Shown one piece after another: positions 1-23,800 of a stretch of 64,000 bases of DNA; the stretch's first letter is position 1, and every line of letters begins with the position of its first letter. The DNA is taken from NCBI RefSeq assembly GCF_028858725.1, contig NC_084781.1, positions 3,976,513 through 4,040,512 of the forward strand. Direction: 5' to 3'. The notes beneath the pieces were generated by a model. The model was given only the letters and a program-made list of their open reading frames with translations. It was not told the DNA's origin and searched no databases. The DNA comes from Colius striatus. Lineage: Eukaryota > Chordata > Aves > Coliiformes > Coliidae. A program made the translations under genes and the position numbers.

Positions 1-3000
1 TACCAAATTTTGTGACTCTGTTCAGCTATTGCTGAGACCACTCAGCTTGCCTTCCTGAAGTGAAAACTCCTGTCTCCTCCGGTGTTGTGTATCCTGTTGG
101 CTTTGCTGTGGCTGCTGGAACAAACCTTTAAGTGCTCCTACGACACACAGAAAACTAGCCCTGTGGTATTACCTGCAGCTGCCAGCTCTGTACTCAACGA
201 TTATGCAAAGCTCTTGCTGAGCTGCTGGATGCTTCTTTAGCATCTGCTCTATCCAGGTTTTTGGCTCAGAATCACTTCTGTTCAAAGCAAGCTCTTCTGA
301 AGGGCGGGCTGTTTTAACTCACCCTTGCCAGCTGTCACAGTGGTGATTCACTGCCTTTACCAAGCACAGGGATTTTGTGCATCTAGAGCTCTTTCTCACA
401 CCACCCAGCCAGGCGCCAGCGTTGGTCCTTTCTTCACGTGCCTGCTTATTCTCACACAGAGAGCACTTAGGTTTGGGGAACAAGCTTAGTAAAATAAAAG
501 AAAGAGGCATATTATTTGTGCTATTGTAATTTACTGTAGAGCTGATCCCTAATGGGAGATGATAGTAATAGCTTGTGGGCTCTTCGGACCTTAGAGCTTG
601 TTTGTTCCTATTCCAAGCATCCTGTGACTGCAGGAGTTTAGGCATAATCTCATCTGGTTTACAGTTCTCAACTTTGACAGTTTGTCTTTAGAGATGTAAT
701 GATGGAATGTGGCTTTTAGGTTCTGCCTTAATGTTTTTTCACTGACAAAACAGTATGTTTTTGTCAGTCAGGTGGCTGTTGTACCTTTTGGGAGATGGTG
801 GGGGGAAGCCGACATCAGTTATCTTGGAAAGAGCTGTGATGGTGATGTTGCTGCAGCAGCATCACTCCTCAGTAGAAGTGACCCTGGGCCTTTGACCACT
901 GAAGAGCTCAGCTTTTATGCTTCCTGGATTTAAAATATTAAGAAATGTTGGCACTAGAAAGGGAAATGTTGACAAGTTCTGCTGCAAGGTGTCCACAAAT
1001 ACGTTTCTGCCCCTGTGAAGGCAGCCTGTGCTCACAGGGAGTAACGCTGTGCTGATAGCTGTGCTGGGGCTGTGGCAGGCAGGTCCTACTCCAGCTCAAT
1101 CTCTCTCTGAATACTTAATGCAAAATTCAAGGCCTATTTCTTATTTAAATTCCTTGCCTTCCCAATTTGAAAGACATTAAGTTTTGGCCTTTGCTTTTAA
1201 GCAGATGGATGCTCATCATTTACTTGTATGGTCCCTTTTTGTGCCACTGTATCTGTTAGGTGCAGGAAAAATTTGCATTAGTATCGAGGTAGATCAAAAG
1301 ATTTTCTTTCCATATATGCTGCAAGTAATGTCTTTTTTCTGGGAGGAAAAAAAAATCTCCTCAACCCAGTCCTTTCCAAATGGTTTGTGAAATGATCATG
1401 ATCAGTGTCTTTAATAAAAAACCTATCCCACTGTCCCAGAGATGCAGCATCATTTAAGTGTTACGTGGCTTCTAGTTGGGCTTAGTACATAAATGTTCCC
1501 TAAAAGTTCACTGCTTTATTAAAAAGAGACCCAACTGAAACACACCACACACCCAGAAAGATCACCCTAATGTATGGGAGCTCTAAAAGGTAGTAGGATG
1601 ACAGATAGGGAGGAAGGTGATCAATTAAGACATTAAGCATTTTGCACCACATGGATGCATCTGCATGTCAGCCAAATAATAAGGCCATCAGCTCATTTTC
1701 AGGGGGCTGTTGCCTACTTCAGCTCAATCCTCAGATCAAAGAGAAAATGTCTGCTTGCATTTTCTAATCAGAAAAGGGATGCTAATTTAGGTTCCTTAAT
1801 GTGTGGTGGTAAGAGACTTCTTCAATTAACTGAATTCTATAGCTCAGAAAATAAAAAAGGGGGATACAAAGGGAGTCAGGCTGGAAAGGCAGAAGTTCTC
1901 ATTAAATCAAAGGTCCAATATTCATTACCTCCAGCATCTGGGGCTAAACACTAAACATGGAGAGCATCAAAGGGGGTTTAATGGGTTAAATTGAGAATAT
2001 AATCTAATTAAAATATTAGATACGAGTAAATAGCTCTTTGATATTCATCTGAAGGTTTCATTAAAATAGGTACTTGAGGTTTGTATTAAGGGGGGATTAT
2101 CACTTTTAAGCAGAAACAACAAGTTGAGGTTCCCTAATCAGAAATGCTTCAAAGTGTTACCATTTGGTTTGAAAAAATAAAAGTAGAAAAGCAGCAACTG
2201 GCAGAGCATGGGAAGGTTTACCCAGCCTGGCTCAATGGGTCATACCTCAGGCACACATATTCCACAGTGAGGGGGCAACTGCAGTTCCCAGTCTGGGGAG
2301 AAAGGAGGCTGAGGTACAGGATGGTCCTGCTCCAGGAGTTGCAGTGGACATTTGAAGATGTTCACTGCTGCACTTTGATAGACAAAACATTCCCCCTGCA
2401 GTCTGAGACACATTCCACAAATTGGAAGATACTTCTTCCACCAAGCTTCCCCCAAAGATCATGTATATCCCAAGTCTAACAGTCTAACTTAGCACAAGAG
2501 GATGGAGAGCTGCTTATCTCCTAGGTGGGTCAGGAGGGCTTTGAAGAAAGGAACATGTCCTTTTTCAATGGCAGAGCAATGCAGTATGTGGATCAATTTT
2601 TTCCACATTAGGTTGGGAGCCTGACTGGAGATCCTGCAGGGTGTGCTTCAGCAACCAACTCACTTTTAGAAGGACTGAGGCATTCTGAGGACTGTAAGCT
2701 TTAGGGCAAACTCACCCCAGACTCTATAAAATGAGAGGTACAGAACTTTTCTAGTGATATAATGCCTTGACTTCACTATGTACCTACTGGAAAATTATCT
2801 TTATTGTGAGACACCCAGCCAACAAAATGTTAAACTAGAAATGTGTTAAGTCTTACACACTTCTATCTTTACCTTTAGAAAAGGGTGCAGATAGAAAAGA
2901 GAAAACTCTCCCAATTTTATTCCCCACCTCACCTTTCCATCATTAGTCTCCTTTAAGGAGACTCAAGCCCTCCTTTTTTCCCCCAAGATTCTCTCCCCAT

Positions 3001-3515
3001 ATAAAAGGGGACCTAATAAATTGGATAAAGCAATTACACACAATCACAAGGTTGTTTCTGTTTTTCCTTTTAACCAGATGATTTTCTAAGAGATTTTAGG
3101 GTGTTTTCTTTAAAATTCCCTTGTTGTGTGTTCTAATCACATTTCATATGTTGGCTTAATTCATAATTTACTAAGTTAAAGAAATGGAACCATTGTAAGA
3201 AACCCATCTGTTTGTTGTTATTTTTATAGATTTAATCTGTTAAAAGCTGTTTCCTCTCAAACATGTAGCTCTCAATTATCCTCAGTTACTCAATATATTT
3301 TCCAACTGCTTCTGGCTAATAACAGATTGTCTGCATGATCAGCCAGTGCTTGTTTTGAATTTTCTTGGCCCAGACGAAGCTTCAAAATTTTGGTCTTCAT
3401 GTGACAATTACTCACTAATAGAGTAACAGTTGAGTAACTAGTGTAGTATCAATACCAACTGCTATGTTTGGTGCATAGGGGTTTTTTTTCTCTTTAATGG
3501 ATTTTTGGGGGGGGC
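1..3515. other. Intergenic DNA downstream of JHY
   Basis: No exon, RNA gene or recognisable repeat family was found. Open frames here are short, do not resemble known proteins and lack splice signals. The block from about 1640 to 3480 is AT-rich with many TAAT/ATTA cores (for example around 1995-2020), which is compatible with regulatory sequence. In mammals the next gene past JHY is the homeobox gene BSX, so distal regulatory DNA is plausible, but this is inference. Confidence 0.5.
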
Positions 3516-3521
3516 TTTATT
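3516..3521 (-). promoter_or_regulatory. JHY: Candidate JHY poly(A) signal
   Basis: TTTATT on the plus strand reads AATAAA on the minus strand. It is the first canonical signal after the JHY stop, giving a 3' UTR of about 370 nt. The sequence that follows on the minus strand is C-rich then A-rich rather than clearly GU-rich, so the cleavage site is uncertain. An ATTAAA follows a few bases further on. Confidence 0.4.
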
Positions 3522-3884
3522 TCTGGAAAGTTTGTCAAAATCCCTTCTGCACTTCAGAAAGAGAAACACTGCTGGCATTACGATCATCAAATGAAGCTGG
3601 TGGTTATTTTGTTTGATGCCCACATGCCCGACCTGTCAGTTGCTGATTAGTCTGAAAGATGCAACTGCTAGATCAGTTGATTGTAAAGGAAAATAACATC
3701 AGAGATGGCAATATTTTAAATGCTACAGAAGCAGAATAGAAGTGATTCTAAAATTCATCAATGATTAAACTTAAGGCCCCTTATATTTCAAAAGAAAAGG
3801 AAATCAATATATGATGGTCATAGCTCATAATTAAATAGTTCAGATATTTTTGCGTTGAAGATATCCCTAATGATTTTAAAATAC

Positions 3885-17696
<13,812 letters not shown>

Positions 17697-18624
17697 TCTG
17701 TGTTTTGCACTGATGGTGTATACTAGCCCTGTATTTGGAAAACATGAGAGTAAACATTAAAAGGCTGTTCACTCTATAGCAATGCTTGTTAAAGGCTGGA
17801 ATTGTGGGTAGTGTCATTAGGCTTGACCTATAGACAAAACAATTCATTACTCTCATCTGTTACACTGATTTTCCTTTAAGCAGTTAATATCAAGGTCCTT
17901 ATACAGCAAATGCATGACTTCTTGCTACAAAATCTCCCTTAAACCATTAGTGGTAACAAAGCTAATCATGTATAGACAGCTTATGAAAATTAGGCTAAGA
18001 CAAAGCAACAAAATGTTATCTGTTAAGTTTAGAGAGGTAAAAGAGATTTTATATGTTCTCTCTATTCAACTGTATACCACCTTGACTTGTAAGCCTGTGG
18101 CAAGAAAGTGTGTGACAGAGAGGAACAGAGTGAAAAGGACTATTTCTTAAATTAATAAGAGTGTTTCTTTTCATTTGACTGCATTTAAGTGTCTCTGAGT
18201 CATATGCCCCTGCAGATATTAACAAAATAAGGTGTCTTCGAGGAAGGAAGAAGGCCATGTTTTGTGAAGAAATGCATGCTAGTTACCGTGCACATAGTGT
18301 GCCTCTTCCCTTTAAAGGTCCAGCGAGCTTCACTTTAGTACATGGGGCGGCTGTTAAGATACAGAAATGCAGAAGAGATTTCTGTTTTTTCCAGGGTTAG
18401 CACTGCTTGTCACACACGAGTTTAGGCCCCGGGAGGCCTGTTACACCTGGGCGGTCCTGTACTCGCAGTTCCCACCGCCGATAGCTGATGGCAGCTGGCA
18501 CATACCCTGCAGCCTGGAGAGGAAAACCGGGCACCGGGGATGAAGCTTTCGCTGGGCACTACCTGTCCCTCAGCAGCCGCCGGTCAGCCCCGCAGCGCGT
18601 CCGCCCAGGCCGGTGAGGCCTTAC
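17697..18624 (-). other. JHY: JHY 5' intron (inferred)
   Basis: Intron between the inferred non-coding first exon and the exon with the start codon. It becomes GC-richer towards 18420. No other feature seen. Confidence 0.5.
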
Positions 18625-18925
18625 CTGGCACCCCTGCCCCAGGAGCCTCTCTCCGGCCCGAAGACAGAGCTTCAGCCCCCCGAGAGAAGCCAGGCCGGGC
18701 GTATTTCCCCCTGTGAGGCCTCGCCTCGCCCCCAAATCCTCTCACCCGCCGTCCCCTCACCCTCTCGGGTCCCGGCTCTGCCCCACGGCCCCGGTCCCGC
18801 CCGCCATCCCGTCGCCATGGCTACACCGGCGGACGCCGCGCCGCGCCTACCAAGCGGGAGGGCGGCGGGGGGAGCGCGTCTCCCCCCACCGGGAGCGTGG
18901 TAGCGCCCGGGTAAGGGGGCGAAGC
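18421..18925 (-). promoter_or_regulatory. JHY: CpG island and JHY promoter, with inferred 5' UTR exon
   Basis: The densest CpG cluster in the window, upstream of the first JHY coding exon. A near-perfect minus-strand donor (CCAG at 18625, followed by GTAAGG) suggests a non-coding first exon ending at 18625 and starting around 18750-18900. An RFX-type X-box lies at 18811-18824. No TATA box is evident, as expected for a CpG-island promoter. The exact start site cannot be read from sequence alone. Confidence 0.7.
18811..18824. promoter_or_regulatory. JHY: RFX X-box motif
   Basis: GTCGCCATGGCTAC is an almost perfect inverted repeat and matches the RFX X-box consensus GTNRCC-(0-3)-RGYAAC with one mismatch on either strand. 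RFX factors drive motile-cilium genes, so its place in the JHY CpG island fits the function of the gene. Confidence 0.65.
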
Positions 18926-19052
18926 CACCTTCCTCTTGTAAACGGAGGCATCCCACGGGCCTTTATTCAGTTCAGTGCTCAAAACCTGCATTTTTGCCTA
19001 TTCCAGAGAGAAATGATAATCTCTAATGAGAAAGAGAAACACAGCCTTCTGT

Positions 19053-19769
19053 GGTAATGTCGTGGTTCAAGCCCAGACGGCAACGCAGCCCCTCACTCAC
19101 TCCCCTCCCCACGTGTCCTGTAGGGCGGGGAGAGGAGTCGGCAAAGAACGTCAAAACTCGTGGGTTCAGATAAGAACAAGTCTAATAACTAAACTGAACA
19201 ACAGTGAGAAGTATAAAGTATAATAACAGAAATTAAGAGATGCAAAACCCAAGAAAAAGATAAGTGATGCCCCGTGCAATTGCTCACCATCCACTGACTG
19301 ATGCCCGAGCAGCAATTCACCCCTTCTGACCGACCCTTCCCAGTTTATATACTGGGCATGATGTCATATGTCAATAGCCCCTTCGCTAGTTGAGGTCAGT
19401 TGTCCCAGCCATATTCCCTCCCAGCTTCATTTGTGCTCCCCTCCCCACTCCATTCACTGACGGAGCAGGGTGAGAAGCAGAATCAGCCTCCACGCTCTCC
19501 TGTCTAGTTAAATCCATCTGAATGTCCAGGTTTGAGGTCAGAATGAGAAAATGCACATCCCAGTTGATTTGCAGGTCCCAAGGTTTCCTGCTCAGTCCTA
19601 TGATTGCAGAGGAGGCAGCTGAAGCGTTACATGAGTATCTTCATACCCTGCTGTCCTCAGAGCTGTGTGTTCCCTTGCCAGGACCCTAATTGCTGACAGG
19701 ACATTTGATAGGATCGATGAACATAATTTCTGACAGTGGTTAATTAAATCCTTTGAGGATTACAGGTAA
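19053..19769 (+). mobile_element. Solo LTR of an endogenous retrovirus (avian fossil)
   Basis: The element begins TGTCGTGGTTCAAGCCC at 19058 and continues with CAGCCCCTCACTCACTCCCC and TCCCAGCCATATTCCCTCCC, resembling the LTR family widespread in neoavian genomes (TguLTR5-like, from memory). It appears to end in CA at 19764. Flanking GGTAA at 19053-19057 and 19765-19769 looks like a 5-bp target-site duplication. No internal viral genes are present, so it is a solo LTR. The first 430 bp match the family better than the rest, so the right boundary is less certain. Moderate divergence suggests an old insertion. Confidence 0.75.
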
Positions 19770-20799
19770 AACAGTGTGTTCATTGCTAATGGGTTTCTAG
19801 GAGCTCCAGTTCTATTACCTGGCCCACTGTTTAAAGAAAAACAGTCCCAATTGGGTTTTGGATTGAGCTGTTGGTATTTCTGCTCCTTGAAATCATATTG
19901 ATAACTGAACACCATAATGTCATTATCAGGAAACAGTGGCATTTCTGCACGTTGTACAGGTTTGCCATTGCTACACATCTGTTTCCTTTCCATATCCAAA
20001 CAGTTTCTCACTTATTGCAATATTTTTGTCTCTTGGATTCTTCTGTGTTGTTTCCATGTGTCCTTCTGTTACGTATTGCATGCTGGACTTCTGAGTGACA
20101 ACTGGAAGATAAACACACATTTAATGCTGTTTTTGGAGTGGTGGGAGTACATGCATGGTTTAAGTATTTTTAATTTAAAAATATTTGCAAAAGGAGAGTT
20201 TTGAAAACACACTGACAATAATTATGAGCCACCTTCTCGTTTAATGCAGTTTATGTGATGAAAGAAACTCTTGTTGAAAGAAATTGACAAAGTTCCCTTT
20301 TTTTTTCCCTGGGGGCTTATTCACTTTCCAAAGGCTGTCTTTGTTTAGACAAAAGTCCAAGCATGGAACAGAAACAGGCAATGTGAGGAGGCTGACAGAC
20401 CTGCCTCCATCTCTAGTCACTGGCTAAGGACAGGACTGAGGAAGCAATGATGTTTTGTTTGTGGTAAGGGCTGTTCAGGATAGGTTAACAGTAGCATTCC
20501 CAGTACATATCACTCATATTGCATTAATAGTGTCTCAGTATGTTATATTTAGAAACTCACTGTGATTATCCAGTCTAACCTATCAAATAAAAAGCAGTGC
20601 CTTTCATTTTGTATGGTTCTGCATCACTCTTGCTGAAGCTATAATATCTGTGGTAGATCTCCAGGTATGAAAGGTTTGGGTTTAGAAAATTCAGGTTTAA
20701 AACATACAATCTACAAATATCTCTGTGTAGAAAGGCTGATTGGAATCTGCTCTGGCTGTGGCCAGTAGCAATGCTCTAACAGGAGTTAGTTTTTGAAGG
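19770..20799. other. Intergenic / CRTAM 3' UTR region
   Basis: Lies downstream of the CRTAM stop on the minus strand and probably carries its 3' UTR. No minus-strand AATAAA is present. Weaker ATTAAA signals occur at 20240-20245 and 20120-20125. A further CRTAM coding exon was looked for here and not found. Confidence 0.45.
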
Positions 20800-20897
20800 T
20801 TAAAGCTTTTTACCATGTCCATTCTTCTCATGGCCTGGACTGTCTTCAATAGATTTGGATTTATAACTCTCCAGTGTCTGCTCTGAAACATCATTGT
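20800..20897 (-). CDS. CRTAM: CRTAM last recognised exon (cytoplasmic tail)
   Basis: 98 bp, acceptor TTCTGCACAG, residues 370-401 ending with TAA at 20802-20800. Contains NDVSEQTLESYKSKS, matching mammalian NEVSEHTLESYRSRS. The predicted end, NGHGKKL, lacks the mammalian C-terminal ESIV PDZ ligand. A possible donor (CATG at 20814, then GTAAAA) could splice past this stop to an exon I did not find. Confidence 0.85.
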
Positions 20898-23800
20898 CTG
20901 TGCAGAAAACAAACATAATGAAGATTATGAGATTTTACACAACTCTCCCTCACTCTTTGCCTCAAGCATTAAAACCCTGAGAAACTGGTTATCAAATGGG
21001 GGTTCAAGCAGCCTGACCATCTACGAGAGATGTTTAACACAACAATTTAGTTGGCTGTTGTAGTACCACGTCAGGTGAAGCACAGCCTGAGGCTGCCAGT
21101 TACAGGAATGCTTCAACAGTTGTTTGTAACAAATCACAGCTACTGTCTATGGGAGAAGGACATTTAATTGGCAGCTGGATGAGCCAGCCAATTGTCTTAT
21201 CTGTGCTTAATGGACTCCTCTCCATCTCCTTGGAATAAAGCAATGCCAGCAGTTGCTTGGCCAGGACCATCACCCACCTCTCTTCCACACTCCATGAGCT
21301 TTTTTCAGCTTCTTCACAAAAAGTAGGACAATGATGAGCAGCACAAAAATCAGAGCAGCCACTAAGATTGGCAGCAAGAGATTACTCTCCTTCTTTCTGA
21401 TGCCTTCAGATACTGTAAAAGAGGGAGGTGTATGTTTGCATTATTAAATAGCTTCCTGTGGGTCACTGGTAATTAAGAACAACATATCTTGAATCAGGCC
21501 AGATGAACATGGTGGGAGGATAGAAGCCACCTTATTTGTCTTAATTTTAGGATGTGAGATCAATTTTTCTTCTTGTATGATCATGAAAAACTGACTTAAA
21601 TCGATGGACTTGTGCTCTGGCACAAGAAACAGTCAAATTTAGCTTTTTTTCTAGATGGTAAAAACAGTTGTTTCTGTGGTTTCTCTCCAAGACTGCAGGC
21701 CAGCATTACCCTCACATCCTGGAGAAGGTTTGGAGGAGGATATGTGGTCAGAGAGAACCAGCTTGGTGTAAGAAAGCTTGTTGCATGTTTGGAAGTTGTC
21801 ATTAAAGAGTTCGTACCAAAGTTGATGGAAGACACAGTTACATTTTCACTTGGTAGAGGGGCTTCTGTGCTGGAAAGTTCCTCTTTTGTGCCATTGCCAT
21901 CAAATGCTGTTTCAGTCCCTGGAGGAATGGAAAGGAAAATATATCTCTCTGAAGGGCAAAAGGATGCTTAAATGACTTTTTTTTTCCTTCCCAGCAGCTT
22001 TGAAGTCCAGGGCAGCTGGTAAAGCTGCAGAAAGTGACTTCTAGAGCCCTTGACCTAAAGCTCTATGCTCATTTCCTTAACACTGTATTTCTTTTTAATC
22101 TGAAGACCACCAGGATTTTATGAACAGAAAATCCTCAGAGACTCTTACACATTGTTGAACTCAATGGTTCCTATTTACATCCAAATCCAAACAAAGCCTT
22201 TGGAGCTTTCTTTGTCCATCAGTTTGCTTCTCTTACTTGCAAAACCAGGAATAAGCATGTATCTTTTTAATTAAAGCAGATGGTTTTTTTGATATTCATT
22301 GTGATGACCAATGTAGCACTTATAAACAAATATTTATAAAGTGGTCATGTATTTCTAAACCAGCCAATTGATTTTTTATTGCACGGCCTGTCACACTAAG
22401 CAGGCACCTGTGTCATCCTTGGTAGGTTTTGGCCAACCAAATTTGGGCAGCAGAGCTTTTAATTCTTCTGCTAGGCCTAACTCCTTAGTTCCATTAGTTC
22501 AGCCTGCTCTATGCAGAGATACAACTGTTGTTGCAGAGTGCCATCTAGTGCAACCGGCCAGAGAAATCTCAGCCTGGGCTCACAGCCAGCTGTGACTGGC
22601 TGTTCTAGCTGCTGTGGCTAATGCTGAGGTTCTCCTGCATCTAACCTGAAAGACTTTGCTTTCATGGCTGTGAAACTACAGGCTCCCCACACAAGCAAGA
22701 AATGCTGTGGTGCTTGTAATGTGGAATGTAACGATGTCCTCAGTAGCATTTCTGCCCCGCTTTGGTCAATTCATGCAAGACCAAACTTACAAGTAGATGT
22801 GATGCCTGGTTGTAGGTTTTCCTGGGTTGGTGCAGATGCTGAGCTGGTAACTACTGGATCCTCTACTACTACAGAAGGGATGATGGATTGTTTGGATCCT
22901 AAAGGAAACCCCCAAACACAAGACAAAAATTAGAAGACAAACTTTGTCGTTGAACTGATCCTTGAGAAACAAAACCTGCCCTGTATACTCTATGCTGTGC
23001 ATTGTTTGGATGCTCTATCTGATCAGTGGTTAGACTTAGCAGTCCTACTCTCCCACCTTCAGCTTCCCTGTCCTCTGAATATATTTAATGCCACAAAATG
23101 GGGGGGGAAAATGAAAGTGAAACCCTTACCATTGTGCTCTGCATAGCTTGGAGCAGAGGCCATGCTGCTGTTCAGATCTGACACTGTTGCTGTCACTGTG
23201 GAAAGAACAAGTGGTTCTGAAGGCTGTGCAAAATGTCCCTCACTGCCAATAACAACTAGTAATAGATGCTGTGTTTATCTGGCTTGGGCATTAGTTAAAA
23301 AGAGGCCAAGCAAGTAATGTCTACATGTAGATTGCTTGTACTTAGAGACACGTGTATTCACCTCTGGTGCAGGTGGTGAAGGATTTAGTGTTGTCACTGA
23401 AAAATGCCAAGAAGAATACAACTTTGAGAGCACTTTATAAACATCTGTCGAACCAAGTAAAATAAGGAGAATAAAGTAAGAATAAATAGCTCTATCCTGA
23501 ATATGAGCAAATGGGCAGACAGCAGACTCTACTCTGAGAACTGACAAGAGGCTTCAGTATTAATTTACAATATTTATGTCCTGCTAGCTTGTCCTGAATT
23601 ATAGCAGCAGCATCAGGGAACTGACCTGCCTGGGTGTTGTGGCTTAAGAAATTTTAAGACAGTTAAGAAGCACGAAAATGACTCAAAAATCTTGACTTGG
23701 AGTTCTTCCTTTGCCCTCTCATTTAAAAATAGGCTCCACATATGAGGCAGTAGGTTATGGGCTTCAGCTTTGCTTATGAATCTGAACAACTTTCACCACT

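Noticed and set aside
18613-19057. Overlapping open frames on both strands at the CpG island
   Set aside because: Expected from GC-rich DNA with few stop codons; Pro/Arg/Gly composition is typical of non-coding CpG islands.
20560-20700. Possible terminal CRTAM exon with a Tyr/Ser/Lys-rich peptide
   Set aside because: No in-phase acceptor and no real match to the mammalian C-terminal segment or a PDZ ligand.
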